A stretch of 56,537 nucleotides of DNA. Origin: Pezizomycotina sp. ARF18. Taxonomy: Eukaryota > Ascomycota. The notes beneath the pieces are model-generated. The model was not told where the DNA came from. It made no database searches and was given only the letters and a program-made list of their open reading frames with translations. The stretch is taken from assembly GCA_002224055.1 (NCBI GenBank), contig AZLU01000257.1:1-56537 (forward strand), given 5' to 3'. This document shows positions 17,779-25,543 of the stretch, one piece after another. Made by a program: the position numbers and the translations under genes. Numbering within the stretch: the first letter of the stretch is position 1; each line of letters begins with the position of its first letter.

Positions 17779-18321
17779 ATGCATACTATAAACTATGCTA
17801 AACTTGCCATGCAATTTAAATTTAACAGCATTGAAAGAGCCTTAGCGTATATTACTAATGCTAGATTTTTGAGAAATGTTGTTAACTCAAAAGTATACGC
17901 TACTAAATTTGTTCCCATTTTAGCTGTTAAAGTAAAATCTACAGGAAAGATAGGAAATAAACGTATAACTGCTAATCTTATGGAGGCTAGTAGGACTAGA
18001 ATTTTGTCCAATGGCCTAACAGCATTTCACAAAGGTTTATATATTATTATTCTTGGCCTTGTAGCTAAGTACTTCTCACTCAAGTCTTTTGAAGGATTCT
18101 CTACTTCAAATGTACTTACTTGGATTTTATTCGTATTATTCGTTACCTTTGTAGTACTTGTTTTTAATGGCACTCTTCTTAGGAGTTCACATTCGCCCTA
18201 TTTGGTAATATTATACGACATAAAGAAAAAGTTTATTATGTTCTCTTTTCTTATGATCTTTACCACTTTATTAGGTTATTATGTAACCTCAAAGTTTGCA
18301 GTGAACTATACTATAAGATAA
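17779..18321 (+). CDS. Membrane protein with three predicted transmembrane helices
   Basis: This 180-residue protein is not recognised. The first 80 residues are basic and soluble; three hydrophobic helices follow at about 85-103, 112-132 and 148-168, with a basic loop DIKKK between the second and third. This is the clearest integral membrane protein of the element and might anchor a replication complex or act in transmission; no motif supports a specific role. I use the ATG at 17,779 because of the dyad spacing. It stops with TAA and a TTTTAAAAAAA tract follows. Second copy 55,094-55,636. Confidence 0.75.
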   Translation: MHTINYAKLAMQFKFNSIERALAYITNARFLRNVVNSKVYATKFVPILAVKVKSTGKIGNKRITANLMEASRTRILSNGLTAFHKGLYIIILGLVAKYFSLKSFEGFSTSNVLTWILFVLFVTFVVLVFNGTLLRSSHSPYLVILYDIKKKFIMFSFLMIFTTLLGYYVTSKFAVNYTIR

Positions 18322-18380
18322 GTTATATTAGGTATACATTTTAAAAAAATATGGAAGGATTAGTTAAAAATATAGAAGGA

Positions 18381-18626
18381 TTAGTTAAAAAGGATAAAGT
18401 CACTTTCTTTAGGAGATGAAGCATGTAAGTACGATATTGTAGTACCAACTGGAAACCAGCAATTGATTTTAACCAAATCAACAGGGAGGTCCATAACATT
18501 AGAACAATCTACCGGCTCTGATAGTTTATGGTAATCCTGTTTATGCCTCTTTTTTCCTATCGTGTATTTGTAGTAAGAATTGGTTTTCTTGTTACTAAAG
18601 TTATTTAATCCTTTATGCCTAGGCAT
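18381..18626 (-). CDS. Small basic hypothetical protein
   Basis: This 81-residue protein has a Lys/Tyr/His-rich first half (HKGLNNFSNKK, KKRHKQDYHK). It is not recognised. It points away from the dyad at 18,668-18,681, shared with the divergent F-box gene. In the second copy (55,621-55,938) one A fewer in the homopolymer at its 3' end changes the last residues to a direct repeat (LTNPSIF twice) and also opens a 60-residue plus-strand frame (55,664-55,846); the first copy lies deeper inside the contig, so I trust it more. It stops with TAA. Confidence 0.5.
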   Translation of the reverse strand: MPRHKGLNNFSNKKTNSYYKYTIGKKRHKQDYHKLSEPVDCSNVMDLPVDLVKINCWFPVGTTISYLHASSPKESDFILFN

Positions 18627-18667
18627 ATTGTATTTAGACTTAAGCTATCTACTTACGTGCTTTTAAC

Positions 18668-18681
18668 GCAACATATGTTGC
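18668..18681. promoter_or_regulatory. Upstream dyad, perfect 14-bp palindrome GCAACATATGTTGC
   Basis: It lies 19 nt before the ATG at 18,701 and 41 nt from the minus-strand start at 18,626. Second copy 55,980-55,993. Confidence 0.8.
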
Positions 18682-18700
18682 ACAACTAACCTTAATAATC

Positions 18701-19525
18701 ATGTACCAATTTACAAATCTCTTAGATCATTACCCTATAGTAGTTGGTATTTTGTGTAATTTGTCTATTTTAGATGCTGTTATCTTATATAGAACCTGCA
18801 AAACTATTAGAAAGAATAAAAATATGCAGGTACAGTACAATAAGATATTGCGCAGAATTAAGCAATCTATTCCATTAATTACAAATATCGATATGTTTTT
18901 AATGTACCTTAATAGATGCAATATATGGGCACAAGGTCCTGGTGTTATGGAAATGTTATGGCCCGGTTTTATTACTAATACCTTACTTTGTAATTTAAGG
19001 TATAAGCCTATATGGGAATTTTATGTAATAACTAAAAGTCCATCCCATGATATTATGTATATATCAAAGGTAGATATATTTATAAAATACCTGATAAACA
19101 CTGAAAACTTTGTACTAGTATATAACTTGCCTACAAGACTTGAAAATTCTTTCGAGATAACGACCAAGAACTCGCTACCTCTAGTTATTAAAAAGCTATA
19201 CCTTGAAAATAGGCACGGAGATAAAATCTCTATTACAGAATATAAAACTTATGACGTAAACATACCAGCACAAGACTTGTTTTGCTGCAATAACTTATGC
19301 AACTTAATTACATTAACGGCAACATCTATTTATGTATATAAACCTTTTCTAAATAAGTTTCATAAATATAAAGATATAAATATTAAAGATGTAAATAGAG
19401 ATGTAGATATAGCTACAAGGATATATAATGATTTGTTACTTACTTGGACTTATGGGCGTAAACTAAATATCGACGAAATAAGTAGGTTAAGAGGTGAATC
19501 CAAAATGGGATTTATATTTAACTAA
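18701..19525 (+). CDS. F-box family protein, paralogue C
   Basis: This 274-residue protein has an F-box-like N-terminus (HYPIVVGILCNLSILDAVIL, about residues 9-28, then RTCKTIRKN), the block WAQGPGVMEMLWPGF (about 74-88), and IWEFYV (about 103). It is closest to paralogue G (33,639), sharing CKTIR, GP.VM..WPGF. The C-terminal DDW..W block of other paralogues is not evident. It is preceded by a perfect dyad and stops with TAA. The window's end cuts the second copy, which starts at 56,013. Confidence 0.75.
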   Translation: MYQFTNLLDHYPIVVGILCNLSILDAVILYRTCKTIRKNKNMQVQYNKILRRIKQSIPLITNIDMFLMYLNRCNIWAQGPGVMEMLWPGFITNTLLCNLRYKPIWEFYVITKSPSHDIMYISKVDIFIKYLINTENFVLVYNLPTRLENSFEITTKNSLPLVIKKLYLENRHGDKISITEYKTYDVNIPAQDLFCCNNLCNLITLTATSIYVYKPFLNKFHKYKDINIKDVNRDVDIATRIYNDLLLTWTYGRKLNIDEISRLRGESKMGFIFN

Positions 19526-19559
19526 GTTAGTAATATTTCTAAATTATTAGTTATTAAAT

Positions 19560-19579
19560 ATATAAGTAATGTACTTATA
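19560..19579 (+). promoter_or_regulatory. ATATAAGTA nonanucleotide inside an 8-bp-arm dyad
   Basis: An exact ATATAAGTA at 19,560-19,568 overlaps a perfect inverted repeat TATAAGTA / TACTTATA (3-nt loop, 19,561-19,579) ahead of the second GIY-YIG gene. The 9-mer also occurs inside an F-box gene near 22,834, so on its own it is weak evidence of a promoter. Confidence 0.4.
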
Positions 19580-19587
19580 AATGTTTT

Positions 19588-19601
19588 CCAATCGTGATTG
19601 G
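19588..19601. promoter_or_regulatory. Upstream dyad, CCAATC / GATTGG with 2-nt loop
   Basis: A perfect 6-bp inverted repeat 28 nt before the ATG at 19,630, positioned like the dyads of the viral-type genes but with different arm sequence. Confidence 0.5.
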
Positions 19602-19629
19602 CTAGTTTGCACGTTTAGTTTTGAATAAG

Positions 19630-20445
19630 ATGCGTGGACTATTACTAGTTAGCTCAACATTTTCTTATAAAAACTTCTTTATCCCCAAAATTAGTATTAC
19701 TCCTGCGGTGATTTATAGCAATACTAGTACACAAAAATTACTTATCATAAAAGATAATAAGAGAAAAAGTGGTATTTACCAATGGGTTAATAAAGAAACA
19801 AACGAATCCTACGTTGGAGCAACTTCTAACTTATCTAAAAGACTTTGTATATACTTTTCTCCACGTTCTATCTTAAACTATTTAAAGAAAGCCAATAGTT
19901 TAATATTTAGTAACATATTAAAATATGGTTACCCAAATTTTACTCTTTTAATACTAGAATATTGTAACACTAAAGATTTAATAAAAAAAGAACAATATTA
20001 CATTAATCGGTTAAACCCTAAATTGAATATATTAAGGATAGCAGGGTCAAGGTTAGGTCATAAACATGGTGAGAAAACCCGAGCAAAGATGTCAAGCTTA
20101 AAGAGAGGTAAATATATGTTATATACAAAAGAGACTCGAGAAAAATTATCTAATGCCTTTAAAGGAGAAAAGAACCCAATGTACGGTAAACCAAGACCCT
20201 TAGGAGCTGGTAGACCAAATCAAGGCATAATATTATTTGATATAAATAAAAATACTATAAACAAATATAAATCTATTAAAGAGGCAGCTAAAGTTATAAA
20301 TATAAAGCCTGCTAGTATATCAAATTATTTACACAATAACCAGAAAAAACCTTATAAAGGTAAGTATATATTTAAACGCTACAATAGTACACGTCCTTCC
20401 AATCTAGGAATAGAAAGCAAGAGATTTCTTAATTTAATTAGGTAA
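19630..20445 (+). CDS. GIY-YIG homing endonuclease (second paralogue)
   Basis: This 271-residue endonuclease, using the ATG at 19,630 (an in-frame TTG is 9 nt upstream), carries the GIY-YIG core (KRKSGIYQWVN...ESYVG, about residues 54-73), a conserved KKEQYYINRLNP block holding the metal-binding Glu, an IAGSRLGHKHGEKTR segment and NUMOD-type DNA-binding repeats (TRAKMSSLKRGK, TREKLSNAFKGEKNPMYGK, KSIKEAAKVINI) ending in KPYKGKYIFKR. This layout is typical of fungal mitochondrial intron enzymes. It uses TGG for Trp, unlike its paralogue at 8,817. Its last 23 bases overlap the tRNA-Ile gene. I could not identify intron core motifs around it. It stops with TAA. Confidence 0.92.
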   Translation: MRGLLLVSSTFSYKNFFIPKISITPAVIYSNTSTQKLLIIKDNKRKSGIYQWVNKETNESYVGATSNLSKRLCIYFSPRSILNYLKKANSLIFSNILKYGYPNFTLLILEYCNTKDLIKKEQYYINRLNPKLNILRIAGSRLGHKHGEKTRAKMSSLKRGKYMLYTKETREKLSNAFKGEKNPMYGKPRPLGAGRPNQGIILFDINKNTINKYKSIKEAAKVINIKPASISNYLHNNQKKPYKGKYIFKRYNSTRPSNLGIESKRFLNLIR

Positions 20446-20494
20446 AATACGTTTTTGATAAAAACGCTATTCAAGTTCGAGTCTTGGAGAAATC
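20423..20494 (+). tRNA. tRNA-Ile (GAU)
   Basis: This 72-nt cloverleaf folds almost perfectly by eye: acceptor GATTTCT/AGAAATC (7 of 7), D stem ATTT/AAAT (4 of 4) with GG in the loop, anticodon stem CGTTT/AAACG (5 of 5) around loop TTGATAA (anticodon GAU, U33 and A37 present), a 4-nt variable region, and T stem TCAAG/CTTGG (one G-T) around TTCGAGT. AT-richness and the compact form fit an organellar tRNA. It overlaps the 3' end of the GIY-YIG gene, so the two would compete for, or be processed from, one transcript. Confidence 0.93.
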
Positions 20495-20578
20495 AATATA
20501 AGAGCTTATGGCTTTAATTTAAAACATAGTTCCTTATCATTTATTATTAGTTATAGTTCATCTTAATTTCTATTTATT

Positions 20579-20597
20579 TTATAACTTTATAAGTAAT
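20579..20597 (+). promoter_or_regulatory. Mitochondrial-type promoter candidate (second of an exact 19-bp repeat)
   Basis: Identical over 19 bases to 8,542-8,560. Here it precedes the structured noncoding region and no protein gene, which supports a role in RNA-gene transcription. Confidence 0.5.
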
Positions 20598-20805
20598 GAG
20601 ATTTAGTGGGATTAATTAGTTTAGTTAGGAAGTTTAAGGTAGTAGAGCAAGTAGTAGGCGCCAAGTACTTTATGTCTTGGTAGCATTGATGGTCTATGAG
20701 AGGCTACGTATACTTTAAATGTAATGAGTTTATGTATTAGGATTTTCTAATAAATGAACCCTTCTAAAGGTTCTTCTCAAAACTAAAATATTTATAGTCA
20801 TAAAA

Positions 20806-20958
20806 TTAGTGTGTAATTTAGTTAATCTACTAGTAATTTTCTTTATGCTTAAAGAATTTCTTATCAACTGTTGTTCCTTTTAACTGTTGTTTTATTAACT
20901 TGTTTAATATGAATATATCAAGATTTAATTGTCTAAAGGTACAAATCCTTTACACTAA
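20806..20958 (+). other. Long tRNA-like fold (acceptor and T arm only)
   Basis: TTAGTGT (20,806-20,812) pairs fully with ACACTAA (20,952-20,958), which directly follows a perfect T-arm-like hairpin AAAGG, loop TACAAAT, CCTTT. The span is 153 nt, about 80 too long, and I find no good D or anticodon arm. It may be an interrupted or degenerate tRNA, or a stem of a larger RNA. Confidence 0.35.
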
Positions 20959-21112
20959 TTTTTATTTCGACTAAATCTCAGGGCTTTTAATCAAAAAAAG
21001 GAGTGATGCGGCCGCTGGCATGTAAACTATCCTATTACTAATTATAAATAATAACTATGAATTAAAACTTTAATAAGCCATTATACGCTATTAGAATTAC
21101 CTCCCTGTCTCC

Positions 21113-21152
21113 ATTCACTTGCAAGGCAAGCAAATCTTGCGGAGAAGTGAAT
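21113..21152 (+). other. Strong bulged hairpin, 13 bp
   Basis: Stems ATTCACTT/AAGTGAAT and GCAAG/CTTGC are stacked with a 4-nt bulge and a 10-nt loop. It is the most stable-looking structure in the noncoding region. Confidence 0.55.
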
Positions 21153-22295
21153 CTTGCCGAATGAAGCATATAACCCGGCACTTACATTTACTAAAAATAT
21201 TTGTGAGAGAGATACATGAACTTGTAGCGTCAAAGAAGTTGATGTAAGTATTTTTATTATGCTATTAAATTACTTAAGCTAAACTACCGAGCGGTAAGCA
21301 ATTGGTGAAAAACCTGTAATACTTACTCTCCTTACCTAATTTTAAATTAGGTATAACTGAAAGGTAATGCTGTGGGGTAACAAGTTAAGGACTTTTTAAA
21401 TTTTAATTTGCTATATAGTTTTTATTTATGATTTAGTAGTAGGAGTATCTACTTAAACCGAGATAGTTTATATAGTTTTTCTCCCACCCGGACTATATGA
21501 AATTTACAGTATGTGCTCATAAGGAAGAGATTCCTTACTTATTACATTTAACTACTAACTAGATTTAAACTTTGCAAAGAGATACTATTTTTAGTTGTAG
21601 TTAATTAATAAGACCTCCTTTTGGTAGGGATATTACAGAGTTTCTAATTTTTATTTTACTACGGTTTAATAAAATTATTAAGTTTGTACTATTGATTGTG
21701 TTCTTCGAAAAATGCGTCCCCATTTTTCACATATGATAAGTTTAAATTCTATATTTAGTAGGAAGGTGGATTTTTATTAAATGTTCATACTTATTAATTT
21801 ATATTTGTTAGTTTATAGATTTATTAGTTTATAGATTTACAATTAGTAATATTATTTTCTAAGTATGTTTGAATTTATTATATGTAATTTTAGTTTACTA
21901 AAATTAGGGCCAGGCCAAAACCCAACCCCTCTGAAACTCCTAAGTTTTAAGTAGGATGCCTCTTCAGCAAAATGGAAGTATTAATGATCTTTAAAACACC
22001 AAGATAAGTTTGTTTATTATTAAATATAATTGCCTTCCTACGAGAAAAGTTGTAAATAAGAAAAACGTTTTAGTATTTTTTACTTGACTAACTTTTTTTA
22101 ATATTTAAAAACAGTAAAAGTATAACATTTTACGTAAACCCTTTAAATAAGGAAGAAAAGTATGAGGAACAGAGCCAGACCGGGTGGGTTTTGCATTTTT
22201 AGTTAAATTCGACACTAGTTTTAAAGCCCGGACGTAAATAAAGCTTTAACTAGTGTCCATTTTTATATTTTGTTACTTTTAACTAAATATTATAA

Positions 22296-22404
22296 ATCTT
22301 TAGTCTAGGACCTTGCTAATAGGGTGGGCTCTTATTAGGTTTAAGATATGCCAGATCTTTGACCTGAGACAGTTAGTAGGTTAGGTGCAATTCCTTTTAA
22401 AGAT
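22296..22404 (+). other. Second long tRNA-like fold
   Basis: ATCTTTA pairs fully with TAAAGAT and the latter follows a partial T arm (3 of 5 pairs, loop TGCAATT). An internal hairpin CTAATA/TATTAG is present. At 109 nt it is too long for a standard tRNA. Confidence 0.3.
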
Positions 22405-22653
22405 TATTAATTATTATTTACTTTATTTATTAGTCTATTGCTATTTACTTTAATTAATTGTACTATGTTATTACTATCTTTATTTTATTTTATTAGTATT
22501 ACTTATCTTGTAGCTGTTAGTAGTCTTTATTATATTACTAATATTAACCTTTTTATTACTTATTGGTTTCTATTTAAAAACTAATATTAACTTTTGCATT
22601 ACTATTTTTAATTTAGGTTTTCTTTTATTATCACCGTAGGTAACTTTATATAA

Positions 22654-22665
22654 CAACAAACGTTG
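22654..22665. promoter_or_regulatory. Upstream dyad, CAAC / GTTG with 4-nt loop
   Basis: It lies 38 nt before the ATG at 22,704 of the F-box gene. Confidence 0.6.
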
Positions 22666-22703
22666 CTAAGTATATATTATTGTGCCATAAATTATACTAT
22701 AAT

Positions 22704-23688
22704 ATGTATCCCTACTTAACTATATTCTTACCATCCCTCCCATTTTAGATGAAATCTGTAAATATTTAAATGTGTTTGAAATAAAAAACTTAAGACTCGT
22801 ATGTAGGAATGCAAATAAATTTATAGGGGAGAGATATAAGTACACAAATTCACTTAGAAGTGAATTACTAAAGGATTTCACATACGTAAACGATATTTTA
22901 TGTATTTTAAATAAATATACAATTGTTATAGGAGGATCCAGAGTGTGTAAAATTCAATGGCCCGATTTAGATTCTAGTAGTACTTGGATATTTTATACAG
23001 CAAGTGCTTTAGGTGTTGCTATTCTAGACACTCATTTGATATGTAAAGAAAGTATGGTCAGAACGGCCTTTAACACCATAAACAGAAGCAGTATAAAGCT
23101 CCAAAATCAGGCGACTATTATATATAAAAAAGGTGAAATATATGTAAAATAGTTCACGATCACATATTAGATGCTATATGCTCGTTAAGTACTACTGCTA
23201 CTTTATGTTTTACAACTGAATTCTGTGTTTATATCTTAAGACCTGATTTAATATATAAACGTGAGGTAAAACCTATATACCATAGTTTGTTGCGTACATA
23301 TAATCTAGATGGAAATTGCTGTAGTAGTTGTAGTGTTATACCCACAGCTCCTTTAGATAGCGTTATGTTAGCTTTTGCTGAATTAAATTTAAGAAGTAAA
23401 CTACCTCTCCCAGTAATTGACATGGAGAAAGTTTTTACTGCTTATGGTAAAATTAGAAACTTTAAGATTATTCGCATATTGCGCAGGGACAGTGGTATAA
23501 ACGACGACTGGGATAAATTTAAAAACGAGTATATGACATTAGAGTTCGTAGGTACCAGAAATAATAAACACTTAGACTTGCACCCTTACATGTATACTGC
23601 AATAAATAGATCTGGTATTAGATATAGATTTAGGTATGGCCATTATCAAGATAGTAATAATTGTGTACCACTATTTCGTATTATATAA
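22704..23688 (+). CDS. F-box family protein, paralogue D, broken by two apparent homopolymer frameshifts
   Basis: Three frames in series carry one family protein of about 328 codons: an F-box-like N-terminus (ILDEICKYLNVFEIKNLRLVCR), the GG block (IVIGGSRVCKIQWPD) with TWIFYT, the block TTEFCVYILRPDL, and a C-terminal DDWDKFK. Frame changes fall at the T run 22,743-22,746 and the A run 23,146-23,149, each consistent with one missing base. The region is single-copy in this window, so I cannot tell sequencing error from real decay; the intact family blocks in all three frames favour error. It stops with TAA. Confidence 0.7.
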
Positions 23689-23732
23689 TCATTTCAACAA
23701 TTCCATTGTCATACTCATGCTTAATAACAACA

Positions 23733-23918
23733 ATGGCTAATTTAGTAATTTTATTATCGTGTTATCCCATTTCAAGTAATATATGTAAGTACTTAGATAC
23801 ACCCACCATGATACTTTTAGCCTGCACTAACCCACAAATTCGAGGATTAATCTGTTTATCTCACTTAGATAAAAACCATAGATATAGAGTTAGTCAGATG
23901 TTAGGTGATTGTTATTAG
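23733..23918 (+). CDS. F-box-only fragment, paralogue E
   Basis: This 61-residue frame matches only the N-terminal F-box segment of the family (LLSCYPISSNICKYLDTPTMIL) and then stops at TAG; none of the downstream GG, TPYC or DDW blocks follows. It is either a decayed paralogue or a minimal F-box protein that could compete for SKP1. No clear dyad precedes it, which favours decay. Confidence 0.5.
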   Translation: MANLVILLSCYPISSNICKYLDTPTMILLACTNPQIRGLICLSHLDKNHRYRVSQMLGDCY

Positions 23919-24046
23919 TGTATAGCGCCATGTTTTAATATATTATAGGGAGTATAAGTTTAAATAAGTAGAGTTATAACAATTAAAGTGGTAGGGTTAT
24001 TTTTAAAAATTACCTTACTATAGATTTGGATTGCTTAAATACGTAA

Positions 24047-24057
24047 CGACTACGTCG
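24047..24057. promoter_or_regulatory. Upstream dyad, CGAC / GTCG with 3-nt loop
   Basis: It lies 49 nt before the ATG at 24,107; the arms are the same as at 13,902. Confidence 0.55.
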
Positions 24058-24106
24058 GTTGTATGTATACCAAATCAGAGTAATATATAAACATTACAAC
24101 TTGAAT

Positions 24107-24574
24107 ATGCAGAAGCGTAAAATTAGAGGCAGTAAACGCGGTAGGTTAATGTATCCAGAATATAACAAAATAGTTAACGAGGTAGTCTCACTAAAGTTCC
24201 ATGCCATTGATGAAAATACGAACTGCATTAAGGCCTACAACATAAGTCTAGCTGGTATACTTAAATGTGAAACGAGTAATTGTCCCATATTTAGACAGAT
24301 TAGTGTTAAGATAGCAGCCACTATTAGAATATACAGCGACTATAAATATAATGTTGTAGTATATGGCCAGCGCTGCAGAAGTTGTAATTTCTACCTTAAA
24401 TATATGTTAGATGTTCGTTATTATATGGATAAAGTATGGTATTATATAATGACACATAGGGGCATAGAAGTATTTAAGCCATACTACCCTAGTTCTAGCG
24501 AAGATTGCAGTATTGTTAGCTATGTATCTTATATATCTCGTAATTACTCAGAAAAACCCAATAGTATAATTTAA
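24107..24574 (+). CDS. Protein with 3CxxC-type zinc finger
   Basis: This 155-residue protein has a very basic N-terminus (MQKRKIRGSKRGR) and a zinc-finger-like core at about residues 52-95: KCETSNCP, then a beta-rich spacer, then GQRCRSCNFY. This fits the 3CxxC zinc-finger pattern (C..C, V.I strands, Q.C..C) found in RTP proteins and many fungal proteins. The role is unknown; a nucleic-acid or membrane-trafficking partner is possible. The ATG at 24,107 is preferred over an upstream TTG that sits against the dyad. It stops with TAA and a TTTTTAAAAA palindrome follows. Confidence 0.6.
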   Translation: MQKRKIRGSKRGRLMYPEYNKIVNEVVSLKFHAIDENTNCIKAYNISLAGILKCETSNCPIFRQISVKIAATIRIYSDYKYNVVVYGQRCRSCNFYLKYMLDVRYYMDKVWYYIMTHRGIEVFKPYYPSSSEDCSIVSYVSYISRNYSEKPNSII

Positions 24575-24621
24575 AGTAGCAAAAGTTGAAAAAGATATAC
24601 ATATACATATACAGCTATTGC

Positions 24622-24640
24622 GTATAATTTTTAAAAATAA
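24622..24640. terminator. T/A palindrome after the 3CxxC gene
   Basis: ATTTTTAAAAAT lies about 50 nt after the stop. This is the element-wide 3'-end signal. The rest of 24,575-24,853 shows no supported gene. Confidence 0.45.
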
Positions 24641-24853
24641 TAGTCAGGGTATGGTTCAAAAAGAAATTGAATAGTGGGATTATAGCTAGGCCTAATAGCG
24701 TAATGATCATGTTTATATACTGCAACTATAAAAGTTACCTAAGAATGAATATGTTTTATTTGAAAACTAAAAAGAACATGGGATCCATAATATACTACGG
24801 TGACAGTGTCGAATTTTTAAAGTATATTAGCAAACGTAACATAAAATATAAAT

Positions 24854-25357
24854 TTAGCATTCATACTCTACCGAATTTCGCTTATACTCCTCTTCCGAAT
24901 CCGAGTCCCGCTCATTTCCATCCGAATCATAGTGAGGATTTTCGTTCTTATAAGGATTTTCCATATACTCTGTGTACTTGGCGCTCCAACTAGGATTTGG
25001 ACAAAATACCGATCCTCTCCTATTATAGCATTTAGGAATATTAAAAGGATGGTGATATCCAAGCTGCGTATAAAAAATATAACAGGCTCCATAAAAATAG
25101 GGCTTATGGCTAGCAGCAAACTCGTCACATGGGCAAAACCCCCATTTGGGTACTTCTATGTGCCTGAGAAACTCAAAGTGCCCCTTGCAAATATAGTATG
25201 AAAATTCAACTCTAGTTTTTTCTTTAAATATCCTCTTAGTAGGAGCCCAAGCAGTCAATCCTTTTATGGCACTCTCTTTACACCTAGAAAATACACACCC
25301 TATAGTTCTCTGTTCTGCTATTTCCGTAATAACGTACTTTTTATAATCTTCACTCAT
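24854..25357 (-). CDS. Hypothetical Cys/Tyr-rich protein with acidic tail
   Basis: This 167-residue protein is not recognised. Cys/His residues are spread over the first 120 residues (GCVFSRC, ICKGHFEFLRH, FCPCDEF, FCPNPSW) and probably bind one or two zinc ions. The last 35 residues are acidic and disordered (HYDSDGNERDSDSEEE). The start is ATG at 25,357 and the dyad lies 67 nt upstream. It stops with TAA. Confidence 0.65.
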   Translation of the reverse strand: MSEDYKKYVITEIAEQRTIGCVFSRCKESAIKGLTAWAPTKRIFKEKTRVEFSYYICKGHFEFLRHIEVPKWGFCPCDEFAASHKPYFYGACYIFYTQLGYHHPFNIPKCYNRRGSVFCPNPSWSAKYTEYMENPYKNENPHYDSDGNERDSDSEEEYKRNSVEYEC

Positions 25358-25424
25358 TTTAATTCTTTGGCATTAGATAAATTACGAACTAATAGTATCT
25401 GGGTTAATTAGGCAGCGTGCAAGT

Positions 25425-25441
25425 TTACAACATAGTTGTAA
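25425..25441. promoter_or_regulatory. Upstream dyad, TTACAAC / GTTGTAA with 3-nt loop
   Basis: 7-bp arms, 67 nt upstream of the minus-strand start at 25,357. Confidence 0.75.
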
Positions 25442-25543
25442 TTAGATGTTCTTTGTAACACTTAAGTTATCGAGTTACCTGGTAAGTAATTATCTCTACA
25501 TATTTTAAAAAGAAGTTTATAATGTTATTTATATACTTATTAC

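Larger units (their letters stand above)
20495..22703. ncRNA. 2.2-kb region without open genes, rich in RNA-like hairpins
   Basis: No protein gene seen. An exact copy of the 19-bp promoter candidate lies at 20,579-20,597. Hairpins downstream include 21,113-21,152 (ATTCACTT then GCAAG, paired with CTTGC then AAGTGAAT, 4-nt bulge), 21,285-21,296 (TACCG/CGGTA), 21,520-21,537 (TAAGGAA/TTCCTTA closed by GAGA) and 22,209-22,256 (about 14 bp with a 2-nt bulge; its loop CCCGG can pair with CCGGG upstream near 22,179, a possible pseudoknot). Two stretches have tRNA-like ends (separate entries). I find none of the most conserved rRNA sequences. Candidates are a divergent organellar rRNA, RNase P RNA, or a decayed mitochondrial segment. 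One dyad near 22,654 belongs to the next gene. Confidence 0.5.

Noticed and set aside
20598-22600. Mitochondrial rRNA gene
   Set aside because: None of the strongly conserved small- or large-subunit core sequences is visible; one phrase near 22,363 (GAGACAGTTAG) recalls the large-subunit 3' region but stands alone. Kept as unidentified ncRNA.
19526-22703. Group I intron core around the second endonuclease
   Set aside because: Looked for P-Q-R-S style core sequences; only an isolated AAGATAT-like stretch near 22,343 and a minus-strand ATATAGTCC near 21,497 appear, without partners.
24745-24993. Plus-strand frame (M-N-M-F-Y...) of about 80 residues
   Set aside because: Its second half is antisense to the acidic tail of the gene at 24,854-25,357, composition is Pro/His-rich as expected of a shadow, and no dyad precedes it.
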